Shown piece after piece: positions 8,951-17,800 of a DNA stretch of 64,000 nucleotides. Positions within the stretch are counted from its first letter, which is position 1, and every line of letters begins with the position of its first letter. The notes beneath the pieces are model-generated. The model saw only the letters and a list, made by a program, of their open reading frames with translations, was not told the DNA's origin and did no database searches. Source of the stretch: CADEER01 sp965216585 (lineage in GTDB: Bacteria; Desulfobacterota; Binatia; HRBIN30; CADEER01); contig CBDCGC010000003.1 of NCBI GenBank assembly GCA_965216585.1, positions 1,054,001 through 1,118,000 on the forward strand. Reading direction: 5' to 3'. Position numbers and translations under genes: made by a program.

Positions 8951-10009
8951 TCACCGCCGCGTTGCCGGTCGGGTTCGGCGCCGCGCCTTTCCCCCCGCCA
9001 CCGCTGCCTTGCCGACGCCACCGCCCAGCCCGACGGCGCGGCGCAGCTTCTCTACCTCGTTCGGCCGCAGGCGCCGCGCCTCTCCCACCTTGAGGCGACC
9101 GAGCGCCAGCGGTCCGATGCTGATTCTCTGCAACTTGTCGACCGGCAACATCACGGCATCGCACATGCGGCGGATCTGGTGGTTCTTCCCTTCCGAGATG
9201 GTGATCTCGAGCCACGTCTTGCGTTCGAGCTCGGAGACCACCCGCACCGCCGCCGGCGCCGTCTTGCCATCGGCGAGGCGAATCCCCTGGCGCAGGCGAG
9301 CCAGAGCGCGCCCGTCGGGTTGGCCGAGTACCTTGACCCGGTAGGTCTTGGCGACGTGATAGCGCGGGTGGGTCAGGCGCAGCGCCAGCTCGCCGTCGTT
9401 GGTCAGCAACAGCAGGCCGGACGAGTGGAAGTCCAACCGCCCAACCGGATAGACGCGCTGGCGCACCCGGTGCACCCGGTGCAGCAGATCGGCGATCGTC
9501 CGCCTACCCTGCGGGTCGTCGAGGGTGGTGACGACCCCGACCGGCTTGTGCAGAGCCAGATACACATGCGCCTGCGGCGCCCCGATCTGCTTGCCGTCGA
9601 TGGCAACGCGATCGCTGAAAGGATCGGCGCGCACGCCCAACTCGGTGACGACCTTGCCGTTGACCGAGACCCGGCCTTCGCGAATCCACTCTTCCGCCGC
9701 GCGGCGCGAAGCGACGCCCGCCGAACGAACGATCTTCTGTAGTCGTTCGCCCCGCGGATCAGAAACCCGGCTCGTCGTCGGTTTCTTGCCAGGGGTCGCC
9801 GGCGCTCTGCGCCTCGGCTTCTCCGTCTTCGCCGTCCGCGGCAGCGTCTTCTTCGATGCTCTCTTCGGCCGCTTCGAGGAGACCTTCTTGCGGCGCGGCG
9901 GCGAACGCTTGGTGCTCGTCTTCTGGCCCGGTGCCGTCTTCGCCCGACTCGCCTGCGGCCGCTTCGATGTCGCCGGTCGCGACGCCCTCTTCTTCGATGT
10001 CCGTTTCAT
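8951..10009 (-). CDS. rluB: Ribosomal large subunit pseudouridine synthase (RluB/RsuA family) with basic N-terminal tail
   Basis: A 352-residue pseudouridine synthase that modifies rRNA. An S4 RNA-binding domain follows residue 84 (ERLQKIVRSAGVASRRAAEE). The catalytic motif is VGRLDFHSSGLLLLTND with Asp193, and NHQIRRMCDAV is the usual C-terminal motif. The first about 82 residues are a low-complexity Lys/Arg/Ser/Pro tail, as is the last stretch (GKARRRTRPATRR). No ATG, GTG or TTG lies in frame between ATG 10009 and the S4 domain, so the tail seems truly translated. The tail is encoded in the same DNA as the acidic C-terminus of scpB in another frame (251-nt overlap). Convergent with the tRNA. 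Confidence 0.9.
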   Translation of the reverse strand: MKRTSKKRASRPATSKRPQASRAKTAPGQKTSTKRSPPRRKKVSSKRPKRASKKTLPRTAKTEKPRRRAPATPGKKPTTSRVSDPRGERLQKIVRSAGVASRRAAEEWIREGRVSVNGKVVTELGVRADPFSDRVAIDGKQIGAPQAHVYLALHKPVGVVTTLDDPQGRRTIADLLHRVHRVRQRVYPVGRLDFHSSGLLLLTNDGELALRLTHPRYHVAKTYRVKVLGQPDGRALARLRQGIRLADGKTAPAAVRVVSELERKTWLEITISEGKNHQIRRMCDAVMLPVDKLQRISIGPLALGRLKVGEARRLRPNEVEKLRRAVGLGGGVGKAAVAGGKARRRTRPATRR

Positions 10010-10976
10010 TGTCGGGCTCCGGCACGGGGCCGATCTCCTTTAGAGTCGGCAGCTCTCGCAGGTCTTTCAAGCCAAAGATTTCGAGAAACTCAGGTGTCGT
10101 CGCGTAGAGCAACGGCCGCCCCACCGCTTCCTTGCGCCCCTCGATCTTGATCAGACGCTTGGCTTGCAGGGTGTGGAGGGCGCTGTCGGCATCGACGCCG
10201 CGCACCGCTTCGATCTCGCCGCGCGTCACCGGCTGCTTGTAGGCGATGATCGAAAGAGTTTCCAGCGCCGCGCGGCCGAGTCGAGCCGGCTTCTCGCGCA
10301 GCAACAGGCGCACCGGCTTCACATTGTCGGGCGAGGTGCGGAACTGGTAACCGCCGGCAACCTCGACCAGGTGGATGCCGCGCTCCGGACCGCTGTACTC
10401 GGCCATCAAGCGCTTCAACGCCGCGCGCACTTCCTTGCTCTTCGGACCCCCGAGCACCTGCACCATGCGCCGCACCTGCAACGGCGCCCCGGCGGCGAGC
10501 AACAGACTCTCCAGCATCGAGTCGAGACGGTCGCGGCCACCCGTGGCCACCTCCTCGTCGCCCTCCTCGGAGGCGGACTCCGCTTGCGTTTCGACGGCCG
10601 CGTCTTCTTCTCGCGAGTCCTCTTCCTCCGGCTCGGCGTCGCGCAGCGTCACACCTTCGTCCGCCGCCGGCTCGGCCATCACCGCCAGCGATGCCTGCAC
10701 CTCGGCTGGAACGGTCTCGACTGTCGTTTCCACTGCGCTCACTTCTGTCACCTGCGCCTCCTGCCACACCACGCCACGGTCGTTGTCCTGAGCCTTGTCG
10801 GTGCGCGCCGGCAGCCCGGCACTCACTTGCTGCCACAGCGATCTCGCCGCTCGCACCCCGGAGCCGACCAGCCGCCGCCCCGCCCGCAGCGACGCCGACA
10901 GCCAGCCCTCGCCGTCAACCGGTATCGATTCCGGGCGTCGCCCGAAACCGATCAGCCGCGGCCACCCGATCGCCAC
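9759..10976 (-). CDS. scpB: Segregation and condensation protein B with long acidic tails
   Basis: ScpB is the winged-helix kleisin partner that acts with ScpA and SMC in chromosome condensation. The core lies at about residues 145-320: SMLESLLLAAGAPLQVRRM, RGIHLVEVAGGYQFRT, ALETLSIIAYKQPVTRGEIE and RGVDADSALHTLQAKRLI. The protein is 405 residues, about twice the usual length, because of an N-terminal extension (rich in Glu/Ala/Val) and an 83-residue Glu/Asp-rich C-terminus. The GTG start at 10976 lies 6 nt after the scpA stop; a shorter internal start cannot be excluded. Its acidic tail overlaps the start of rluB. scpA-scpB-rluB is a common bacterial order. Confidence 0.9.
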   Translation of the reverse strand: MAIGWPRLIGFGRRPESIPVDGEGWLSASLRAGRRLVGSGVRAARSLWQQVSAGLPARTDKAQDNDRGVVWQEAQVTEVSAVETTVETVPAEVQASLAVMAEPAADEGVTLRDAEPEEEDSREEDAAVETQAESASEEGDEEVATGGRDRLDSMLESLLLAAGAPLQVRRMVQVLGGPKSKEVRAALKRLMAEYSGPERGIHLVEVAGGYQFRTSPDNVKPVRLLLREKPARLGRAALETLSIIAYKQPVTRGEIEAVRGVDADSALHTLQAKRLIKIEGRKEAVGRPLLYATTPEFLEIFGLKDLRELPTLKEIGPVPEPDNETDIEEEGVATGDIEAAAGESGEDGTGPEDEHQAFAAAPQEGLLEAAEESIEEDAAADGEDGEAEAQSAGDPWQETDDEPGF

Positions 10977-10982
10977 GGCGTC

Positions 10983-11858
10983 CTACGCCTCCCCGCCCAG
11001 TGGACCGGGCAAGACGCTGCCCTCGTACTCGTCCTCGAGCTCGATCTTGACCGAGCTCGCATCGTCGACGAGAAGCACGATGCGAATTTCGCCGAAGCGG
11101 TCGTCCTGGACCGCGTCGATCGCCCCCAACTTGCCGAGCTCGAGCAGGGCCAGAAAGGTCGAAATGACGAAGCCGCGCGAGCTTCTTTCGTCGAAGAGAC
11201 TGTCGAACGTGATCTCGCGCGCCACCGAGAGCACCTTCAACACCGAATCGATGCGGTCGCGCACCCGGTAGGCTTCGACCGAGACTTCGTGGATCGGGTC
11301 GGGTTCGGCCCTCTTCAGCACACGCTGGAAGGCCTCCATGAGCTGCCACAGCGAAACCTTCACCGGCGGCGTTTCGTCCGGATCCTGCTCCACGCCCTCG
11401 GCGTTTTCTTCGCGCACGAAGACATCGCGCAGCAAGCGCGGTCGATCGGCGAGCTCGGCGGCGGCATCGCGAAAGCGGCTGTACTCGAGGAGCTGGCGGA
11501 TCAGATCAGCGCGCGGATCGGCCTCCTCCCCTTCTTCCTCATCCAAGCGTGGCAACAGCGCCCGCGACTTGACCAACTGCAGCGTCGCCGCCATGACGAG
11601 GAACTCGCCGGCGATGTCGAGGTTGAGCTCACGCATCAGATCGAGATAGGCGAGGTACTGTTCGGTGACCGCCGCCACCGGAATGTCGGCGATGTCGACC
11701 TCGCTCTTCTTCACCAGGTGGAGAAGCAGATCGAGCGGCCCCTCGAAGTGATCGAGGTTGAAGCGATTGCGCCCCGTCGCCAACGACGCCCCGGCCCGCT
11801 GCTCGGCCGGTAGAGCCGAAGCGACCAGCGCGTCCTCGACTCCCGCTTGCTCAGACAT
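10983..11858 (-). CDS. scpA: Segregation and condensation protein A (kleisin)
   Basis: A 291-residue ScpA of normal length; kleisin bridging the SMC heads. NLDHFEGPLDLLLHLVKKSE and VDIADIPVAAVTEQYLAYL are diagnostic, as is the C-terminal winged helix (RGFVISTFLALLELGKLGAI). I chose ATG 11858 (MSEQAGVED) over the upstream Trp/Met-rich start at 11888. First gene of scpA-scpB-rluB. The run of acidic residues at about 110-120 (DEEEGEEAD) is a linker. Confidence 0.93.
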   Translation of the reverse strand: MSEQAGVEDALVASALPAEQRAGASLATGRNRFNLDHFEGPLDLLLHLVKKSEVDIADIPVAAVTEQYLAYLDLMRELNLDIAGEFLVMAATLQLVKSRALLPRLDEEEGEEADPRADLIRQLLEYSRFRDAAAELADRPRLLRDVFVREENAEGVEQDPDETPPVKVSLWQLMEAFQRVLKRAEPDPIHEVSVEAYRVRDRIDSVLKVLSVAREITFDSLFDERSSRGFVISTFLALLELGKLGAIDAVQDDRFGEIRIVLLVDDASSVKIELEDEYEGSVLPGPLGGEA

Positions 11859-12410
11859 CATCGACCACCACGACCACCACGAAAACAAGCTAGCACGCCC
11901 GTAAGCGCAGAATCCAGCCCGCGGTGGTCATTGGTGTCCGCATCGGCTGCAGGCAAGGCTTCACCTCACGAACTGCAGCCTATTGGCGTCGCCTCCGGCC
12001 GTTACTCTCAGAATCGACGCCAGATTCCCCACACCGCGTACCGTTTTATCCAAGCACCGATTACTCGTGAAACACGGCGTCAACGGGCTGCTCGATTCAG
12101 AGGTGATCTCGAACGCACGCCGAACACACCGAGTCCTTGGCGACTTGGCGTCTTGGCGCGAGATAATCCCTTCACCGACGAGCCGCGTTTTCCGATTTCT
12201 TCCCCACCTACGCCCCCCGCCCTTCCGCGATCGCCCGACGCCGCTGCAACATCAAACCAACCTAGTACAGCGTGGCTTCACCCTAACCCTCCGGCCCCCG
12301 CAGCGCATCACGCGGCAACGGCTTGTACCTTCTCTGTCGCGAATCAAGATCCGAAGGTTGCACGACTCTTGGGCGGACATCGATCTGAAAGCAATCTTCG
12401 CCTGTTCGTA
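11859..12410. other. Intergenic region with no recognisable gene
   Basis: Between the start of scpA and the 22-bp tandem repeat I find no protein family, RNA or long repeat. Short open frames on both strands have no ribosome site and no recognisable motif. Local base composition is less GC-rich than the flanks in places. It may be remnants left by mobile element activity. Confidence 0.4.
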
Positions 12411-12454
12411 CGTTCGCTTCGCTCACAGGGGACGTTCGCTTCGCTCACAGGGGA
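12411..12454. repeat. Two tandem 22-bp repeats beside the transposase left end
   Basis: CGTTCGCTTCGCTCACAGGG plus GA occurs at 12411-12432 and again, identically, at 12433-12454. The second copy is the outer part of the left inverted repeat of the transposase element. The same motif, inverted and with one or two changes, ends each of four repeats downstream. Confidence 0.85.
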
Positions 12455-12769
12455 CGTTGCTAGTTTGTTAGTTTGCTGGGGCTCCGCCGGCCGAAGAACG
12501 GAGCGCACACTGGTCGTATTCATCTGGCGCTCTCGCAAGTCCCCCGCTGCGAGCACACTCGCCGATCAGCTGCTGCCTGGCGCCCTTGAGGATATCGCGC
12601 TCTCGGCGATCTGGCGACGCGTTAACAGTGTTACCCCTGTTCTGACGCACTGAAGGTTAGAAAGGTCGCCGTGCCGTCATTCTTTGGTCCACCTCGCTGC
12701 GACACGTGCAACGGACCAACGGCCCGATTGCGCAACATCATTGTACGATCTCACGGCGACGGGAATTCT
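12455..12769. other. Leader between left repeat and transposase
   Basis: This 315-bp stretch contains the inner end of the left inverted repeat and then unassigned sequence up to the transposase start. I see no gene here. A CGTTAACAGTGTTACCCCTG segment near 12618 has a short palindrome but no known role. Confidence 0.4.
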
Positions 12770-13714
12770 ATGCCGCGATTGGCGCGATTGGATTTCGAGG
12801 GTGGGCTCTACCACGTGATCGGCCGCGGTGTGGAGCGACGCGCGGTGTTCCGCTCGCCGCGTGACTGCGGCGACTTCGAGAACCGCCTGGCCGTGTTGAC
12901 CGTTGACGAAGCGATGCGACTGTTTGCCTACGTACTCATGCCCAATCACTTTCATTTGGTGGTGCGGCGCGAAGGGGCACGCCGACTCGGTCACTTCATG
13001 GGTCGTCTTCTCACGGGATACGCCGGCTCATTCAACCTGCGCTACAGGCGCGTAGGTCATCTGTTCCAGAACCGATACAAGTCCGTCCTGTGCGACGAAG
13101 ATGCGTATCTCCTGCAGCTGGTCCGGTACGTCCACTTGAATCCCGTTCGCGCACGGATTGTCGACGGCCCCGAACACTACGAATGGAGCAGCCACAACGA
13201 CTACCTCGGGGAATACCCGCGCGCATGGCTCGATACAGCGGAGGTACTCGAACGGATCGGCGGATTTCGGGCGTACCGGCGATTCGTCGCCGATGGCGTC
13301 GAGGAGGGGCAGAGACCGGACCTTTGCGGTAGTACCACGCGGAGGCAGTGGCCCCGATCGACCTCGCCCACGCCCGCGCCGGAGCGGTCAAGGAATCTAT
13401 GGTTCGGCGGTCAGGTGCTGGGAGACAACCACTTTGCAACTCGAGCGGCCAAACGAACGAAGGTTGACCGCGAGGTGCGATACGAGCTGGAAGGCGCCGA
13501 TCTCCCGGAGTTGGCAAGACGGGTGGCGCGAGCGACCGGAGTTGAAGTCGAAGCCCTGGTGAACCGTGGCCGTAGCCGCGAAGTCTGCGAGGCGAGGCGC
13601 GCCTTGGTGGAGCTGGCGGTGGTGAAGAAAGGGATACGCCCGGTGGAAGTTGCGCGCTATCTCGGCATCTCACGCGCCAGCGTCGCCGCCTACCGAAGAA
13701 AACTAACAACCTAG
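12770..13714 (+). CDS. REP-associated tyrosine transposase-like protein (Y1_Tnp, HUH) with C-terminal HTH
   Basis: A 314-residue protein starting at ATG 12770 (MPRLARLDFEGGLYHVIGRG). The HUH metal site is MPNHFHLVV at about residues 60-68. Family motifs FNLRYRRVGHLFQNRYKSV and LVRYVHLNPVRARIV follow; the catalytic Tyr should lie in or just before the first of these, but I cannot say which. After about residue 215 an extra C-terminal region contains a DnaA/Xre-like helix-turn-helix (VEVARYLGISRASVAAYRRK). RAYT proteins cut single-stranded REP hairpins. The extra HTH tail is the part that is repeated downstream. The long upstream open frame to 12671 is not family-like. Confidence 0.88.
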   Translation: MPRLARLDFEGGLYHVIGRGVERRAVFRSPRDCGDFENRLAVLTVDEAMRLFAYVLMPNHFHLVVRREGARRLGHFMGRLLTGYAGSFNLRYRRVGHLFQNRYKSVLCDEDAYLLQLVRYVHLNPVRARIVDGPEHYEWSSHNDYLGEYPRAWLDTAEVLERIGGFRAYRRFVADGVEEGQRPDLCGSTTRRQWPRSTSPTPAPERSRNLWFGGQVLGDNHFATRAAKRTKVDREVRYELEGADLPELARRVARATGVEVEALVNRGRSREVCEARRALVELAVVKKGIRPVEVARYLGISRASVAAYRRKLTT

Positions 13715-13742
13715 CAACGTCCCCTGTGAGCGCAGCGAACGG

Positions 13743-13822
13743 ACCGGCATCTCACGCGCCAGCGTCGCCGCCTACCAAAGAAAACTAACAAGCTAGCAAC
13801 GTCCCCTGTGAGCGCAGCGAAC
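13743..13822 (+). repeat. First partial copy of the transposase 3' end (about 80 bp)
   Basis: This segment repeats the last 40 or so coding bases of the transposase plus its end repeat (41-bp repeat at 13782-13822). It differs from the parent by CCAAAG for CCGAAG and one change in the repeat. It follows directly on the parent gene. Confidence 0.85.
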
Positions 13823-14026
13823 GGATTGATGACTTCCCTCAACTGCTTCGGAGTTGAAGTCGAAGCGCTGGCAAACCGTGGCCGTAGCCGCGAAGTCTGC
13901 GAGGCGAGGCGCACCCTGGTGGAGCTGGCGGTGGTGAACAAAGGGATACGCCCGGCAGAAGTTGCGCGCTATCTCGGCATCTCACGCGCCAGCGTCGCCG
14001 CCTACCAAAGAAAACTAACAGGCTAG
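13808..14026 (+). pseudogene. HTH-only fragment of the transposase C-terminus (diverged copy)
   Basis: From about 13851 the sequence matches the transposase 3' end (offset 312 bp) and encodes the helix-turn-helix tail with several substitutions (for example ALANRGRSR, VNKGIRPAEV, YQRKLTG). A GTG inside the preceding end repeat could start a 72-residue frame (MSAANGLMTSLN), but no ribosome site is visible. The accompanying 41-bp end repeat is at 14012-14052 and carries more differences than the others. It is probably an older copy; expression is doubtful. Confidence 0.6.
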
Positions 14027-14037
14027 CAACCTCCCCG

Positions 14038-14436
14038 GTGAGCGCAGCGAACGACCGCACGCGGAGGCAGTGGCCCCGATCGACCTCGCCCACGCCCGCG
14101 CCGGAGCGGTCAAGGAATCTATGGTTCGGCGGTCAGGTGCTGGGAGACAACCACTTTGCAACTCGAGCGGCCAAACGAACGAAGGTTGACCGCGAGGTGC
14201 GATACGAGCTGGAAGGCGCCGATCTCCCGGAGTTGGCAAGACGGGTGGCGCGAGCGACCGGAGTTGAAGTCGAAGCGCTGGTGAACCGTGGCCGTAGCCG
14301 CGAAGTCTGCGAGGCGAGGCGCGCCTTGGTGGAGCTGGCGGTGGTGAAGAAAGGGATACGCCCGGTGGAAGTTGCGCGCTATCTCGGCATCTCACGCGCC
14401 AGCGTCGCCGCCTACCGAAGAAAACTAACAACCTAG
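14038..14436 (+). pseudogene. C-terminal transposase fragment (near-identical 407-bp duplication)
   Basis: Bases 14058-14464 repeat 13336-13742 almost exactly; I see one base difference (GAAGCG for GAAGCC). The fragment keeps the whole C-terminal domain, including the helix-turn-helix and the end repeat at 14422-14462, but lacks the HUH catalytic domain. A GTG within the previous end repeat opens a 132-residue frame. The near identity shows the copy is recent. Whether the short protein is made is unknown. Confidence 0.65.
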
Positions 14437-14527
14437 CAACGTCCCCTGTGAGCGCAGCGAACGGAGTCGTCGTATTTCTGTCGGTGCAGCGGTCCACCGC
14501 TACTATTTAGGCAGATTAATCATTATG

Positions 14528-14821
14528 CTATGCCCATACGACAAAAACCAGTACGACTACTATGATCGCAACAAGCACAGTCATGCCGATTGCCCACATG
14601 CTTGCGATGCTGGAAGAATACCTACTCTCTGGTGAGGCTTGACCATCACCGCCTCTCGTATCTACAATAGATTGCGCCAAGTAACCACCTATGCACACAC
14701 ATGACAGGGTAATGATCCAAATAAGTGGACTATCCCTATAGAGACGGGAAGAGTACAGGTAGGCCCAAGCAAAAGCACTCGACACCACGAGAAATGACAA
14801 CACACCCAGCCGTATCCACAT
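14528..14821 (-). CDS. Small three-helix membrane protein, candidate immunity protein of the RHS toxin
   Basis: A 97-residue protein with three predicted membrane segments (about residues 6-24, 33-50 and 75-96) and a short polar loop rich in Gly, Ser and Asp. ATG 14821 is chosen because a perfect GGAGGT site lies 6 nt before it, directly after the RHS stop codon (12 nt between the genes). Composition differs from the surroundings: 60-base stretches at 14581 and 14701 contain 52% and 43% G+C by my count. I do not recognise a family. A small, AT-rich, membrane-spanning gene coupled to the 3' end of an RHS gene is the classic position for an immunity gene; this role is inferred from context only. 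Confidence 0.7.
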   Translation of the reverse strand: MWIRLGVLSFLVVSSAFAWAYLYSSRLYRDSPLIWIITLSCVCIGGYLAQSIVDTRGGDGQASPESRYSSSIASMWAIGMTVLVAIIVVVLVFVVWA

Positions 14822-14833
14822 CAGCACACCTCC

Positions 14834-17800
14834 CTACGGCGAATGCAACTCAGCCAGAGGTCGAGAACCATCCGTGGCAATGTAGAGATTGACCCCTCCG
14901 CGTACCATCTCAACGCTGCCATAGGCAACCAGCGACGCACCCGCAACAGCCAAAATTCCTGCGCCCACTCTGCCGAACCCGGAGTTGTTCGCAACAAGAG
15001 AGGACCGGAGAAGACTATACCCTAGGAACACGGCCTCTGTTCCGCCCGCAAGACGGAGAACGCCAGCGGCGCCTAACATCAACCGCGCCCAGAAGTCATT
15101 CGGGTTGTTTGCAGCTGCATGTTCGAGACCGTTCGCCAAGACGGCGGCCGCAAAGATTCTTCTTAGTTTCCCTGGTGGAATGAGAGAGTCTGACCCCCCG
15201 GACGGGGCACCAATCGAGCCAGCAGGGCTCGGTTGCGAACTGCCGTCAAGACTCGATCGAAGATCTACCTGAGCCCCGTTTTTCACATCACCATTCGACC
15301 CACTACCAGGGAGCAGCTGCTTCGCAGGTCCATCAGCAGCCTCAGACGCATCGGCGCCTTTCGGCAAGAACCCACTCACAGCGATCGACAGCCCAATCGA
15401 TATCAGCCCCGTATAGTTCCCCTCCGTCGCGTTGTATGCGGACTGCCCCAGTCCACCGACGAACAGGATTCCTTTCGCCAGTCCCTCGCCGGTCGCTCCC
15501 ACTGCTCCCGCCACGCCGTTGAGCAGCGGGCCGAGCGCCTCCTTGACGATGTAGCCACCAATCGGCGCTGTGATCGCCCCGATGGCTCCGCCGATCAGCC
15601 CGGCTTTGAGTGCCTCGCCGAAGCTCGCGCCGTTGATCGCTGCGTTGATCGCCGACGCCGCAAAGCCAATGGCAAACCCGATGATCGCCAGGCAGAGCAG
15701 CTCGCATGCTCCAGTCGGATCCGTTCCGTTAACCGGATCCCACCCCACATACGTATACGGACTCCAAAACTCCGCCGCCGGGTCGTGGCTGGTGAAGGAG
15801 CCGAGCATCGGGTCGTAGAACCTCGCGTTGGCGTAGAGTAGCCCGGTGGTGCGCTCGGCTTCGTAGCCGGTGTACTCGTAGCGGATGTCTCCCGGTCCGG
15901 GCTCGGGGATGGGCAGCTTGGCGGTGTCGAACCTCGCTCTGACCTCTCCGTACGGATTGTAGCGAATGTGCTCGGTCGCTGTTCCGTTCTCGTCGGTGAT
16001 CATCACCGGCGAGCCCTGGTGATCGTAGTGGAAGTAGCGCAGCTCCTCGCCCGGCCCCGGTGTCGGGGTGGGGCACTCGCAGCCTTGGCACTGTGCCTCG
16101 GCCGGCTGGATCAGCATCGGCCACGGCAGGGTGCCCGTGGCAAAGAGAATGGCCAGCAGCAGCGCCGGGGCTCGGCCCAGGCGCACTCCCACCACCGCTC
16201 TCCTTCTCCGACTTGCCGGCATGAGAAAGAGCGCGACGAAGAGCACTCCCATGCTGGTCAGCACCGCCGTCTGCGCCGTCTGCGTGAGCGAGACGATGAG
16301 CACCGGCCGCTCGGCCCACTGCATCGCCACTTCTATGGGCGAGCGCCACTGTAGCGATGCCAGCGGCGTGGTCTGCCAGCTCGAGTCGCTCACGATGCGC
16401 GTGGCCACCCGCTGGCCGCCGAAGAAGTAGCTCTTCATCGTCTTGCCGTCGGGGCGCACCTCGATGCTCGGTGCGTAGTACTTGCTAAGCCCCGTCAGCA
16501 CTCCCATCCCGTCGTAGGTGGCTTTGGCTTTCTGCTGGCCACCGTCGTCGTAGTAGAAGAAGACGTCGGTGCCGTCTCCCATGTTCACCTCGGACAGACG
16601 GTCCTGCGAGTCGTAGTTCAGGGCGCCGTCGTATTGCGCCTGCGCGCCCACGTTGACCAGTGTCGTGCGGTTGCCGTTGGCGTCGTGGCCCGTGCTCGAG
16701 GTGCCCCCGCCCTTGCTCGCCGAGATCGTCTGGTGCGGGTTGGTACCGGGCAGGGTCGGGTCGCCGTAGCTGAGCGTCAGACCGCCCTTGACGGTGATGT
16801 TGCCCCATTTGTTGTAGTCGTAGGCCAGTGTCGGTGCGCCCGTCGCATCCGGGTTGAAGCTGTTCAGGCGGCCGAGAAAGTCGTAGCCGTAGACGGCGCC
16901 GTTGCTGGCGGCGTGGGTGCCTTGGTTCTTCTCGTCCTTGATCTTGGTGATCTGGCCGCGCTTGTTGAAGCCATCGTAATACTGCTTGTGCAGCGTAGTC
17001 GTGCCACTGGTGGTGGTCTTGGCGACCGAAATTCTCTTCGGCTGGTGGTTCCTCAACGGATCTCCACTGTTCCCCCAGTAGTATTCCACCGTGTCCGTCG
17101 TGTTGTTGCCTTTCTCCAGGCGGGTCAGTCGGCCAAAGAGGTTGTACTGTGCGTTCTGCGCGTAGAAGTACCCGTCGGTGTTGCTCAGGTTCACCGGCTG
17201 CCCGCTCTCGTCGTAGGTGACCTGCACCACCTCGCCGTCGGGGTAGGTCGTCTCCACCACTTCGTTGGTGGTGTTGTAGACGTACGAGTAGTGCGCCTCG
17301 CCGGCCGGTTCGCCGGGGATGCCGGCGTCGATCATGCGCACCATCCCCTCCTGGCGCCCCCTCGCATCGTAGCCGGTGACCCTCATCTCTCCGGCGTTGT
17401 CGATCACCTTGGTCAATCGCCCATCCGAATAGCTCACCGCCGGGTCGTCGTACTCGTAGACGGTTTCCATGTCGCCGTTACAGGCAAACGGCGCGCAGAT
17501 CAGGTACGGAACACCCGGCTTGTCGACGATTGTCGAGCACTTCCGGGTCGGCCGATCGATCTTGTCATAGCAGATCTGCACGTGCTGGTCCGCTTTCGGG
17601 TCGTCCTGCCAGATCAGGTTACCCACCTTGTCGTAGCCGTAGGTCCACACCCCCGAGTCGCGGTCGACCGTCTCGATCTTGCGCCCCAGTGTGTCGTAGC
17701 GCATCTCCTTCATCGGAATATCTGCGTCTTCGCGGTTCTGGTACACCTCCAAAAGGCGCCCCAGGCCGTCGTAGACCGACTCCGAGGTCGAGTACAGAGC

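Larger units (their letters stand above)
12434..13740 (+). mobile_element. RAYT-type element with 41-bp inverted repeats
   Basis: The 41 bases at 12434-12474 and 13700-13740 are inverted repeats with only two mismatches. The right arm overlaps the last codons and stop of the transposase. The element contains one Y1/HUH transposase. Such inverted repeats are not typical of IS200/IS605 ends; REP-like sequences around RAYT genes are the closest known parallel. No target duplication was identified. Confidence 0.75.

Noticed and set aside
11847..12653. 268-codon frame between scpA and the transposase
   Set aside because: No ribosome site, no motif, and it crosses the inverted repeat.
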